Assembly (NCBI GenBank): GCA_016194985.1
Contig: JACQAK010000070.1
Location: 1-51,406, forward strand
Length of the DNA: 51,406 nucleotides
DNA from: Bacteroidota bacterium
GTDB lineage: Bacteria > Bacteroidota > Bacteroidia > B-17B0 > Aurantibacillaceae
Direction: 5' to 3'
Under the pieces are notes generated by a model that saw only the letters and a program-made list of their open reading frames with translations, was not told the origin of the DNA and searched no databases. Numbering within the stretch: the stretch's first letter is position 1; each line of letters begins with the position of its first letter. Made by a program: the position numbers and the translations under genes. Positions 31,623 to 40,902 of this stretch are shown piece after piece.

Positions 31623-32732
31623 ATGAGCTCTGTCGATTTAACATATCAGATAGGATTGACCTTGTTGGATGGTGTTGGTGATGTGTTAGCAAAAAATTTA
31701 GTAGCCTATTGTGGAAGTGCGGAGCAGGTTTTTAAAACCGGAAAAACACAATTAGAAAAAATCCCGGGCATTGGTGCTTATACCTCTAATGCCATTTATA
31801 AAAGCAAAGCTGTATTACAACGGGCTGAGCAGGAACTTGAATTTATAAACGAACAATCAATCCAGCCCCTTTTTTTTACAGATAAAAATTATCCTCAACG
31901 TTTAAAGAATTGTGTGGATAGCCCCGTAATGCTTTACTACAAAGGTACTGCTGATTTAAATGCAGATAAAATTGTGGCAGTGGTTGGCACACGAACACCA
32001 TCGGCTTATGGAAAATCAACTACGGAAAAATTAATAGAAGATTTAACCGATAGTGGCTGTTTGGTGGTAAGTGGATTAGCGTATGGAATTGACATTACGG
32101 CTCACAAAGCGGCACTGGATCACGGGTTAAATACCATTGGTGTATTGGCACATGGATTAGATAGAGTGTATCCCGCTGTTCATTCAAATTATGCAGAACG
32201 AATGGTATCTCAGGGCGGTTTGCTAACGGAATTTTTGAGTGAAACAAATCCGGATAAAGAAAATTTCCCTAAGCGTAACCGAATTGTGGCAGGGATGTGC
32301 GATGCACTGGTAGTAGTTGAATCAAAAAGAGGAGGTGGTAGCTTAATCACGGCAACGATTGCTAATTCTTATAATAAAGATATTTTTGCATTTCCAGGAA
32401 AAGCAGGAGACATTTTAAGCGAAGGCTGTAACGGATTGATCAAATCACACAGAGCCAATTTAATTGAAAGCGCGGCTGATTTATTGTATATGATGAATTG
32501 GAATGAGCCGGCAAAGAAAAAGAAAACTGCGCAAATTCCTCTGTTGGTTAATTTATCTTCCGAAGAGCAGTTGATTGTTAGTGCTTTTGAAAATAAGTCT
32601 CAATTACATGTAGATGAAATATGTTATGCAACCAAATTCTCTATCAGCAAAACATCTACTTATTTATTACAACTAGAATTTTCTAATGTCATTAAATCAC
32701 TTCCGGGAAAAATATATCAATTAAACAGTTAA
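31623..32732 (+). CDS. dprA: DNA processing protein DprA
   Basis: 369 residues. A helix-hairpin-helix at about 45-60 ('LEKIPGIGAYTSNAI') precedes the Rossmann-like DprA core: 'VAVVGTRTPSAYG', 'SGLAYGIDITAHKAAL', 'TIGVLAHGLDRVYPA', 'PKRNRIVAGMCDALVVVESK', 'GSLITATIAN'. A winged-helix domain closes the protein (about 305-369). DprA binds incoming single-stranded DNA and loads RecA during natural transformation. The length is normal and all core motifs are present. It is a single gene with its own promoter, divergent from the TonB receptor. Competence genes are widespread in non-competent bacteria too, so its presence does not prove natural transformation. Confidence 0.95.
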   Translation: MSSVDLTYQIGLTLLDGVGDVLAKNLVAYCGSAEQVFKTGKTQLEKIPGIGAYTSNAIYKSKAVLQRAEQELEFINEQSIQPLFFTDKNYPQRLKNCVDSPVMLYYKGTADLNADKIVAVVGTRTPSAYGKSTTEKLIEDLTDSGCLVVSGLAYGIDITAHKAALDHGLNTIGVLAHGLDRVYPAVHSNYAERMVSQGGLLTEFLSETNPDKENFPKRNRIVAGMCDALVVVESKRGGGSLITATIANSYNKDIFAFPGKAGDILSEGCNGLIKSHRANLIESAADLLYMMNWNEPAKKKKTAQIPLLVNLSSEEQLIVSAFENKSQLHVDEICYATKFSISKTSTYLLQLEFSNVIKSLPGKIYQLNS

Positions 32733-32796
32733 ACAAAAAGCTGTTATTGCCTGATATTACTCATACAGAAGGCTGACAAAAAAATGCCGGCGCTTG

Positions 32797-32827
32797 TTGT
32801 AAAACACTTAAAAACAGTGTAACTTTA
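32797..32827 (+). promoter_or_regulatory. Candidate promoter of the flavin oxidoreductase gene
   Basis: TTG at 32797-32799 and TAACTTTA at 32820-32827 (one mismatch to TAnnTTTG), 20 bases apart, 17 bases before the start. Confidence 0.45.
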
Positions 32828-32844
32828 CTACAAAATTAAAAATT

Positions 32845-34089
32845 ATGCAAACTACAAAAGTGGATGTTCTTGTTATTGGCGCCGGCCCGGCGGGAACTAT
32901 AGCAGCCAGTATTATTAATAAAGCAGGTTATAAGGTACAGATCGTAGAAAAAGAAAAATTTCCACGTTTTGTAATTGGTGAAAGTTTATTACCAAGAGTA
33001 ATGGACCATCTGGAAGAGGCTGGATTACTGGAGGCTGTTAAAAAAGCGGGTTTTCAGGAAAAATTCGGTGCCAAGTTTGTTCGCGGACATGAAATATGTG
33101 ATTTTAATTTCTCGGATCAGTTTAGTGAAGGATGGAATTGGACCTGGCAGGTGCCACGTGCCCAATTTGATAAAATATTGGCTGATACCACGGCATCAAT
33201 GGGCGTAAATGTTCAGCATGAAATGGCGGTAAAAGATATTAAATTTCATGGCACCGATTCGGTAACAACAGTTGTTAATAAAGATGGGCAGGAAGAGCAA
33301 ATAGAAGCCAAATTTATTGTGGATGCCAGCGGTTACGGAAGGGTTATTCCCCGCATGTTTGGTTTGGATAAGCCATCCAATTTCGAGCCTCGTAAAACAC
33401 ATTTTACACATTTCAAAGATTTGAAACGCCCGGCCGGAATAGACGGAAACCGCATCACTGTGGTTGTTCATCAACCACGCACCTGGATCTGGATCATTCC
33501 TTTTTCAAACGGAAATACCTCGGTAGGATTTGTTGCAGATCCTGAATTTTTTAAAGATTTTCCGGAAGATGCTACCGAAAGAATGAAGGCCATTGTTGCG
33601 GCTGATATCCATACCAAAGATCGTTTTGCAGATGCTGAAATGATGTTTGAACCACGTACCATTGAAGGATATGCTATTTCCACCAAACAATTATATGGCG
33701 ATGGATTTGTGCTTTGCGGAAATGCAACAGAGTTTTTAGATCCTGTATTTTCTTCGGGAGTAACGTTTGCCATGGAGTCAGGAAATAAAGCCGCTAAATT
33801 GGTTTGTGAAACATTGAAAGGAAATAAGGTGGATTGGCAAAAAGACTACACCGACTACATGATGCAGGGTATAAATACATTCCGTTCTTACGTTGCCGGT
33901 TGGTATGAAGGTGATTTGCACGAGATCTTTTTTTCTGAAAATCCGGATCCGGAAATTAAAAAACAAATTTGTTCTGTATTAGCAGGCTATGTATGGGATT
34001 TGGAGAATCCATTCGTTAAAAAACATGATAGGGCTTTAAAATCGTTGGCAAATGTGATTCGCATGAACCGCGAAAAGTCTGCTGTTTAA
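32845..34089 (+). CDS. FAD-dependent oxidoreductase (geranylgeranyl reductase / halogenase-like)
   Basis: 414 residues. The FAD-binding fingerprint is at the start ('VLVIGAGPAGTIAASIINKAG', with E at the end of strand 2 in 'VQIVEKEKFPR'), followed by 'IGESLLPRVMDHLEEAG', typical of the tryptophan-halogenase/geranylgeranyl-reductase branch of the group A flavoprotein superfamily. 'FVLCGNATEFLDPVFSSGV' is the second FAD motif. The lysine and W-x-W-x-I-P of true halogenases are partly echoed by 'TWIWIIPFSNG', but halogenase function is not proven. Stand-alone relatives in Bacteroidota may act in lipid or flexirubin-type pigment metabolism. No pathway genes adjoin it, so the substrate is open. 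Confidence 0.8.
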   Translation: MQTTKVDVLVIGAGPAGTIAASIINKAGYKVQIVEKEKFPRFVIGESLLPRVMDHLEEAGLLEAVKKAGFQEKFGAKFVRGHEICDFNFSDQFSEGWNWTWQVPRAQFDKILADTTASMGVNVQHEMAVKDIKFHGTDSVTTVVNKDGQEEQIEAKFIVDASGYGRVIPRMFGLDKPSNFEPRKTHFTHFKDLKRPAGIDGNRITVVVHQPRTWIWIIPFSNGNTSVGFVADPEFFKDFPEDATERMKAIVAADIHTKDRFADAEMMFEPRTIEGYAISTKQLYGDGFVLCGNATEFLDPVFSSGVTFAMESGNKAAKLVCETLKGNKVDWQKDYTDYMMQGINTFRSYVAGWYEGDLHEIFFSENPDPEIKKQICSVLAGYVWDLENPFVKKHDRALKSLANVIRMNREKSAV

Positions 34090-34101
34090 CATATCATTCA
34101 C

Positions 34102-34144
34102 ACAAAAAAGCCTGCTTCCGGTTTTGGAGGCAGGCTTTTTTTAT
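34102..34144. terminator. Bidirectional terminator between convergent genes
   Basis: AAAAAAGCCTGC-TTCC, short loop, GGA-GGCAGGCTTTTTTT. Serves the oxidoreductase gene and the convergent minus-strand adhesin-like gene. Confidence 0.88.
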
Positions 34145-34158
34145 ACTATCAAGAAAGG

Positions 34159-37100
34159 TTATTTGTTTTTAAATACCGTTATGAAACCACTGTATTTTTT
34201 ATCGTCCGGCACATCGATCACATAAAAATAAGTTCCATCGCCAAGCCCTTCGGCTTTCCAGTCGTTGTTGTAATTTGTGTTTTCGTAAACTTTTAAGCCC
34301 CATCTGTCAAAAATTGTAACGCTTGTATTTGGATGGTATTCAATGTTTTTAATTTTAAATACATCATTCGCATTATCGCCGTTAGGTGTTATCACATTTG
34401 GAATTTCTACCATACAAGGAGGCAATACGGTGATCACCTGATTGTCGGATTGCTGATATCCACAGCTATCAGAGATCATTACCTGAATAGTATATAAACC
34501 TTCGGATGACGGGGTTGTATAAGAAAGTGTTTGGGTATTGGATAAACTATTACCTGTATTAGGCAATAAATACCATTGGTATGTATAAGAAGGGTAGCCT
34601 CCGTTGGAAACAGAATTCAAAGAGAATGTTGTATTCCCGCATAGCGCAATAGAATCAATAATAGCAATGTTTAATGTATTAGGTAACACATTAATGATTT
34701 CGGTATCAGTTTTCTGATAACCACAACTATCAATAACTGTGATATTAACATTATACGTGCCGCCGGAAGCCGGACTCGTATAATTTAAGTTGGGTGTAGT
34801 GGCAATCGTAGCAGAATTAACTGTCCAGAAGTAATGGAAAGCAGGATAACCGCCTGTTGTGAGCGAATTAAGCGTTAATGGTTTATTAGGACAGCTTGTT
34901 AACGAATTGCTAGTAATGGTGACATCTAAATTATTTATAAAATTACTTACTACAACCGTATCAGATGTGGCATTGGCACAAACACCATCTACAGTAACAA
35001 CAAGCGTTGTCGTAGAATTGCTGTTGGTGGTATAATTAGCTACCGTATTAATACCGGGAGCAGGAGCGTTTCCGGGTAAAGTGGTCCATAAGTAAGAATA
35101 CGGTGCACCTGTATTACCAATGGTGGAAGAGCCTGCCAGAGCATCTATGACGTAAGAGGAATTTAAACATTTTGTTACATCAGCAATAGGTGTAACAGTT
35201 AAGTTCGCTTTGGGGATAACATTAACGGTAATTGTTTTGGTATCCGGCGTATTGCCCGGGCAAGTGGAACTACCGGTAACGATGTATGAATTAGAACCTA
35301 TTGCAGAAGGGGTAACGTTAACAGAATAGGAAGAAGAAATGGGGTTTAGAATCCCGTTTTGATAATAATACCAATTATAATTCACAGCTCCCGAAGCACT
35401 TAGTGTTGAGGTTTCTCCCTGACATAAGGTAGTAGATGTAGCTGATGCCGTAACAGTTGTGGTTAAGGTTGGATATAATATACTTACTGTTTTTGTAGCA
35501 ACACAACCGCCTATCGGGTTTGTAATTGAAATGGTATAGGTTACTTCTCCGTTTGAAGGTGGTGTTGAAAATGCAGGTGCCACTTTGATAGAGTCGTTAC
35601 CATAATTTGTCGTAATGGTTCCATTTGAAGAGACGGAGACCGTATAACTGGAGGGTACTATAGGCGGGCAGTAACCAAAACGCATATTGGGAAGCATTTT
35701 AGAACCGTTTAGCATTGAAAGAGTGTTATCGGCTTGTTGGGTTCCACCGCATACGGTAGCGAAATCCTCCACATGAAATAGGCTTGAAGTGTAGCCCATT
35801 TGTTTTAATTCGATAGAAGCATTCTCAGTATAATTTCCAAAACCGGTATTGTCTGGAAACGAAAAGCAAATCTCGATAATGATATTTGAATTTCCATCCC
35901 ATACATAAGCCTGAGAAAAATCATGTGTTACCCAACCTTGGGCAATGGGCTGGTTAGGATTTGAATACACCGTTTGTAAACCAGACACAAAAGGTTGGTT
36001 TATAAGATTAGCATTGGGAAGGGCGGTAAGGGTTGAGCAACCCATTTTAATAGAAAAATCAGGATAATTTGTAGCGCTGTTATTAAGGGCTAATACATGA
36101 AAAGCCAGGCTGGATATTTTTCCGGCAAAAATTCCTGCAGCATTTAATTCGGATTTTTTTACAAGAAACTGATGCCTCCCGTACGTAAAATAATTACCGT
36201 AAGCTGTGGGATAATCATCAAGGGCATTATAGGTAAAGGTTCCGGTAGTAAATAATTGAATGGGAGTACCCGAACATGGATTTGGATCTACCCCGCAGCT
36301 TGTTGATGTTAGATTGCCATAGGTTAAATCTACAACGGCAGCTTCAGGAAAGCACAATACTGTATGAGTTGGGGTTACTGTAAAATCGGTTTGAATGGTA
36401 TTGATGGCAACCGTATTATTATAAATGCAAACACCATCATTCACTACCGTTGTATATACTCCTGCTGCCAAAGGCGAAAGTGTTAGCGAGGCCGCACTTG
36501 AATTCGTATTCAGGGTAATGTTAGAACTTCCCGGACCTGTTACCAGATAATTGTAAGGTGCCAGAAAGGGAGTGTTCAAATTTAATACAGTTGATCCATT
36601 GGATGAAGAAGGACATACATTAGCTGTATTAGAAAAATATACACTACCGCCGGCAATTTGTGCGAGTGTATAGGTTACAGAATCTTTACAGCCCTGAGAA
36701 CTTGTATAAACAACTGTGTATTTATTTCCTGTTACCGGATTATCAATATAGAGTGTATCATTTGTACCGGCCGGGGCAGGAATCATTATAGAACCTTTAT
36801 ACCAAACATAATTTGATCCTCCGGGTTGTGGAATTATGGCACGATTGCCACAGAATATTTTGGATAAACTAATGTAAGAAGGTGGAGATGCTCCAACCGA
36901 TAAATTGGCAGAAGCCTGCCCACAGGTTGTTGATTGTACCAGCACACTATAAGAGCCTGCTGCTAGTCCTGTAGCGGTTTGTGAAGTACTAACGGTTTGT
37001 CCGGCATTTGGTCCGGAAGTAGCGGTCCATGAATACGTATAAATGCCATTGCTGCCATTTGCCAGAACAGATGCCGAGCCTGAATTACCACCTGCACAAG

Positions 37101-38400
37101 AACTGGTAGAGTTTAAATTAATAATATTGACAGTTGTAAATCCAATAGTTACGGTTTGCGTAATGGCACATCCTCCCGGAGAGATCATGTTTACGGTATA
37201 AGTGTTACCGGGGGTTGCCGGACTCTGGATCAAAGTATCATTTGTTTCTCCTGCAATTAAGCCACCGGGGCCAAACCATTGATAAGATATAAAACCAGTA
37301 GGAGCAACTAATGTAGCAAAGTTGGAACCCGAACACATGTTGGCATATGTATTCCCGATTCCTCCGCATTCTGCATCCACATAAGCATATCCTGTGTGCC
37401 CGCTTTGGGTACAACCACCTACCTCGAAATTTATAGAAACACTTGTTCCGGCCGGTAATGAAGATAAATCAACAGAGTAGTATTGCCATTTTCTGTATTT
37501 TATTAAATCTCCGTATATAGATAATGCTGAGGTTTTTAATGAATCTGAGGCTGTAGCTGTTTTTGGATTGAAAGTGTAAGATGTACAACCTGTAAGTATA
37601 TTTCCTGTTGTTTCATTTTTGACGGATACTTTAAAATAGGGAGATTCAACGGCCGCGTGGGAAGCAGGATCGTTAAGAATAACGGCATAGCTGAACGACA
37701 GCCGTTGGTTGTTAGAGGAAGTGGTGGTGACGTATTTTAATCTTGCCGCTCTGTTATTCGCATTTGCACTGTTCAATCTTACCGAAACGGCATCAAAGCT
37801 AAAAGGGCTGATAAAAGGAATATCGCAAACAGTTGAACTCCCAACTGCTCGCACCGCTAAAGAATCATAACCGGAACAAACAGGATATAACTTGTTTGTA
37901 GGAGGGATGGTCATAATGGTTTGATAATTGGTGGTGTTTAATAATGATACATTGTTTCCGGCAGTATTAATAATCGAATTACCAGTTACGCTATAACTGG
38001 GACTTGTGCCGCCTGATACAGTATAGGTTGTGCCTTTTCCTCCGGTCCAGTTACTAAAGTCATATTGTTCAAAGCCCATATTAGGACAGCCAACGCTCAT
38101 GGGTTTGTTGGGCTCCAGATAAATAACGGTTTCCTGAATATTACCGGTACCTCCTTCATAGGGAGTATGTTTATGGCTTTGTTTTTCAAGTGCTTTTTTC
38201 GAAGAGAAATCATGTTTTAAAAATTGAACGTAGCCATTTATTTCAGTGGCTTGCACTCCTTTTGCTTTGGCCTCTTCATAGGCTGCTTTTTCATCAAAAC
38301 GATTTGCCTTATTGATGTTTGTTCCTTTGTTTTGAGCATACAAAACCTGAGTCAGGTTAATGACAAAACATATAAAAATCAACAATAATCGCTTTTTCAT
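34159..38400 (-). CDS. Large secreted adhesin-like protein with gliding-motility (T9SS type B) C-terminal domain
   Basis: 1,413 residues. Signal peptide at about 1-22 (LLLIFICFVINLTQVLYAQ). A long Ser/Thr/Asn-rich body has Ig/PKD-like repeats: 'SYSVLVQSTTCGQASANLSV', 'ITVNVIPKANLTVTP', and two close C-terminal copies 'TLNSLTTGGYPAFHYFWTV' and 'SLNSVSNGGYPSYTYQWYL', each followed by D-S-C-G-Y-Q. The last about 90 residues are the gliding-motility-associated (type B) sorting domain: 'IPNVITPNGDNANDVFKI', 'VTIFDRWGLKVYEN', 'GDGTYFYVID', 'GFITVFKNK'. It is exported by the type IX system and held at or released from the surface. Possible roles are adhesion or gliding. Single gene. Confidence 0.9.
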   Translation of the reverse strand: MKKRLLLIFICFVINLTQVLYAQNKGTNINKANRFDEKAAYEEAKAKGVQATEINGYVQFLKHDFSSKKALEKQSHKHTPYEGGTGNIQETVIYLEPNKPMSVGCPNMGFEQYDFSNWTGGKGTTYTVSGGTSPSYSVTGNSIINTAGNNVSLLNTTNYQTIMTIPPTNKLYPVCSGYDSLAVRAVGSSTVCDIPFISPFSFDAVSVRLNSANANNRAARLKYVTTTSSNNQRLSFSYAVILNDPASHAAVESPYFKVSVKNETTGNILTGCTSYTFNPKTATASDSLKTSALSIYGDLIKYRKWQYYSVDLSSLPAGTSVSINFEVGGCTQSGHTGYAYVDAECGGIGNTYANMCSGSNFATLVAPTGFISYQWFGPGGLIAGETNDTLIQSPATPGNTYTVNMISPGGCAITQTVTIGFTTVNIINLNSTSSCAGGNSGSASVLANGSNGIYTYSWTATSGPNAGQTVSTSQTATGLAAGSYSVLVQSTTCGQASANLSVGASPPSYISLSKIFCGNRAIIPQPGGSNYVWYKGSIMIPAPAGTNDTLYIDNPVTGNKYTVVYTSSQGCKDSVTYTLAQIAGGSVYFSNTANVCPSSSNGSTVLNLNTPFLAPYNYLVTGPGSSNITLNTNSSAASLTLSPLAAGVYTTVVNDGVCIYNNTVAINTIQTDFTVTPTHTVLCFPEAAVVDLTYGNLTSTSCGVDPNPCSGTPIQLFTTGTFTYNALDDYPTAYGNYFTYGRHQFLVKKSELNAAGIFAGKISSLAFHVLALNNSATNYPDFSIKMGCSTLTALPNANLINQPFVSGLQTVYSNPNQPIAQGWVTHDFSQAYVWDGNSNIIIEICFSFPDNTGFGNYTENASIELKQMGYTSSLFHVEDFATVCGGTQQADNTLSMLNGSKMLPNMRFGYCPPIVPSSYTVSVSSNGTITTNYGNDSIKVAPAFSTPPSNGEVTYTISITNPIGGCVATKTVSILYPTLTTTVTASATSTTLCQGETSTLSASGAVNYNWYYYQNGILNPISSSYSVNVTPSAIGSNSYIVTGSSTCPGNTPDTKTITVNVIPKANLTVTPIADVTKCLNSSYVIDALAGSSTIGNTGAPYSYLWTTLPGNAPAPGINTVANYTTNSNSTTTLVVTVDGVCANATSDTVVVSNFINNLDVTITSNSLTSCPNKPLTLNSLTTGGYPAFHYFWTVNSATIATTPNLNYTSPASGGTYNVNITVIDSCGYQKTDTEIINVLPNTLNIAIIDSIALCGNTTFSLNSVSNGGYPSYTYQWYLLPNTGNSLSNTQTLSYTTPSSEGLYTIQVMISDSCGYQQSDNQVITVLPPCMVEIPNVITPNGDNANDVFKIKNIEYHPNTSVTIFDRWGLKVYENTNYNNDWKAEGLGDGTYFYVIDVPDDKKYSGFITVFKNK

Positions 38401-38629
38401 GATTTAAGAAACAATACGAATGCAATAAATCTGTAGTTATTTTGGAAAAGTTATACTAGCCATTGTTACAACTATATTTTATTCATCTTATTTTCTTCTC
38501 AAATTTACCCCTTTTTTTTCAATTTTTCAATTTATATACCTCGCAAAAGCACACATTGCTATGTTAAAAAATACGATTTTCAATGACTAATCAAAATCTG
38601 ATAAAATTTTTAAGTCTAAGCTTTTACAT

Positions 38630-38637
38630 TAACTTTG
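38630..38637 (+). promoter_or_regulatory. Candidate -7 box of the PBP1A gene
   Basis: TAACTTTG matches TAnnTTTG exactly, 12 bases before the start at 38650. No good -33 TTTG at the expected distance. The rest of the 249-base gap between divergent genes (38401-38649) is AT-rich with nothing further recognised. Confidence 0.4.
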
Positions 38638-38649
38638 TGATTCGATATT

Positions 38650-40902
38650 ATGGCTGCAAATAAACTTTCTAAATATATTAGGCTTACCTGGCTTTTGGTA
38701 TGGTTGCCTTTTCTGCTTATTTTTCTTCTGGTGAGTTTTATATCGCTGGAAATATTTGTAGATCTGCCAAGTGTACAGGAATTGCAAAATCCCAAGAGTA
38801 ATTTAGCGACAGTGATTTATAGCAGCGATATGAAAACGCTGGGGAAATATTATGCTGAAAACAGGGTTAATGTAAAGTATTATGAGTTGGATCAGGATTT
38901 GGTAAATGCCTTGATTGCTACGGAAGATGCTCGTTTCAGAGATCATTCAGGCGTAGATCTAAAAGCTCTTGGACGGGCTGTTTTTGGAGCAATGACGGGG
39001 AGCTCAAGTAGCGGTGGAGGAAGTACGTTATCGCAACAGTTGGCAAAAATGATGTTCCCTCGCGAGAAGCTTAGTAAATTTCAAACGGTTATCAGAAAAC
39101 TTAAAGAGTGGGTAATTGCCGCCAGACTTGAAAAAAATTATACCAAGGATGAAATCCTTGCTATGTATTTAAATAAGTTTGACTTTTTGCATTTAGCAGT
39201 GGGCGTTAAATCTGCCGCTCAAATTTATTTCAACAGAAATCAGGATAGTCTTGAAATTCAGCAGGCAGCTATGTTGATTGGTATGGCAAAAAATCCATCC
39301 TTGTTTGATCCAATTAAACGTAATGAAGCTACGCTGCAACGACGTAATGTTGTGATGAACCAGATGGTTAAATATGGTTATTTATCCAAAGAAAAATACG
39401 ATAGTTTAAAGAAACTTCCTTTGGGAATTATTTATCATCCTGAAGATCATAATGATGGATTAGCGCCTTATTTCAGAGAGTATTTAAGGGAATATTTTTT
39501 GAAAGACTGGTGTTCCAAACATATCAATCCTGAGACAAATAAGCCTTATAACATATATAAAGATGGATTGAGAATATTTACCACCATTGATTCGCGTATG
39601 CAGCAATATGCCGAAGAAGCTGTTAATGAGCACATGACGGATTTACAAAAATTATTTACCAAGGAATGTAAGACCAAAAGGAATGCACCATTTGCCTGGA
39701 ATGTAAATAAAGAGCAAATAGAAAATATTATGATGAGCTCTATGAAGCGTAGCGATCGCTATCGTTCCTTAAAAAACGCAGGCTTATCGAAAGACCAGAT
39801 TTTAGTGGAGTTTAAAAAGCCAATAAGCATGACTGTTTATAGTTTGCGTGGAGATATAGATACCATTATGTCGCCATGGGATAGCATCCGTTATTATAAA
39901 AGTTTTTTACATACAGGATTTGTATCTATAGAGCCGGCAACAGGATTTGTGAAAGCCTGGGTTGGCGGAGTAAACCATAAGCATTTTAAATTTGATCATG
40001 TGAAAGTAGGGCGCAGACAAGTAGGTTCAACATTTAAACCATTTGTATATGCTTTGGCAATTCAGGAAGGATACTCGCCTTGTTATCAGGTAGCAAATGT
40101 GAGAACCTGTATTGAAACACCCGGGCAACCGGCATGGTGTCCTGATAATTCAGACGGAAATAAAGGAACAGGTAAGATGGTGACACTACGTTATGCTTTG
40201 GCAGGATCGATTAATTATGTAACGGCATGGGTGATGAAGCAGTTTGGGCCGGATGCAGTAATTAGTTTAGTTCGCCGTTTGGGTATAACAGCTCCAATAG
40301 AAGCCGTACCTTCTATTGCTTTAGGAACTCCGGATATTTCTGTTTACGAAATGGTGGCTGCCAATGCAACATTTGCCAATAAAGGTACATACATTCAACC
40401 AACATTTATTACCAGAATTGAGGATAAAAACGGCAAGGTATTGGAGGAATTTTTTCCAACAACTGATGAGGTATTTAGTGAAGAAAAAGCTTATGCTATG
40501 ATACAATTGATGCGCGGAGTGGTAGATTATGGTACAGGAAGCCGTTTAAGGTTCAGATATAATTTACGTAATGAGATCGCCGGTAAAACAGGTACCACAC
40601 AAAACAATGCGGATGGTTGGTTTATGGGATTAACACCTGATTTAGTGGCTGGTTGCTGGGTGGGTGGAGAAGAACGTAGCGTGCATTTTAATTCTACCAA
40701 TGAAGGACAGGGAGCCAGTATGGCTTTGCCAATATGGGGTAAATTCTTTCAAAAAGTATATGCAGATCCTAGTTTAAAAATCAGTAAAAACGGATTTGTA
40801 AAACCGGCGAATATGGGTAATATCGAACTGGATTGTAGTGCTTATGATGCGCAAACAGAGAAGGATATTCCTATGGAAGACCTTGATTTTGAATCGAAAT
40901 AA
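38650..40902 (+). CDS. Penicillin-binding protein 1A (bifunctional transglycosylase/transpeptidase)
   Basis: 750 residues. One N-terminal membrane span ('LLVWLPFLLIFLLVSFISLE', about 14-33). The GT51 transglycosylase domain has the catalytic E92 in 'ATEDARFRDHSGVD' and 'GGGSTLSQQLAKMMFPR'. The transpeptidase domain has S460-x-x-K463 ('VGSTFKPFVYAL'), S520-x-N522 ('AGSINYV') and KTG at 646-648 ('GKTGTTQNNADGWF'). It polymerises and cross-links peptidoglycan in the periplasm. All catalytic motifs are intact and the length is normal for Bacteroidota class A PBPs. Its stop is directly adjacent to the stop of the convergent gene, with no intergenic bases, so no terminator separates them. Confidence 0.95.
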   Translation: MAANKLSKYIRLTWLLVWLPFLLIFLLVSFISLEIFVDLPSVQELQNPKSNLATVIYSSDMKTLGKYYAENRVNVKYYELDQDLVNALIATEDARFRDHSGVDLKALGRAVFGAMTGSSSSGGGSTLSQQLAKMMFPREKLSKFQTVIRKLKEWVIAARLEKNYTKDEILAMYLNKFDFLHLAVGVKSAAQIYFNRNQDSLEIQQAAMLIGMAKNPSLFDPIKRNEATLQRRNVVMNQMVKYGYLSKEKYDSLKKLPLGIIYHPEDHNDGLAPYFREYLREYFLKDWCSKHINPETNKPYNIYKDGLRIFTTIDSRMQQYAEEAVNEHMTDLQKLFTKECKTKRNAPFAWNVNKEQIENIMMSSMKRSDRYRSLKNAGLSKDQILVEFKKPISMTVYSLRGDIDTIMSPWDSIRYYKSFLHTGFVSIEPATGFVKAWVGGVNHKHFKFDHVKVGRRQVGSTFKPFVYALAIQEGYSPCYQVANVRTCIETPGQPAWCPDNSDGNKGTGKMVTLRYALAGSINYVTAWVMKQFGPDAVISLVRRLGITAPIEAVPSIALGTPDISVYEMVAANATFANKGTYIQPTFITRIEDKNGKVLEEFFPTTDEVFSEEKAYAMIQLMRGVVDYGTGSRLRFRYNLRNEIAGKTGTTQNNADGWFMGLTPDLVAGCWVGGEERSVHFNSTNEGQGASMALPIWGKFFQKVYADPSLKISKNGFVKPANMGNIELDCSAYDAQTEKDIPMEDLDFESK

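Noticed and set aside
32845-34089. Tryptophan halogenase
   Set aside because: The superfamily fits, but the diagnostic halogenase motifs are only partly echoed and no biosynthetic cluster is adjacent, so only the general oxidoreductase call is kept.
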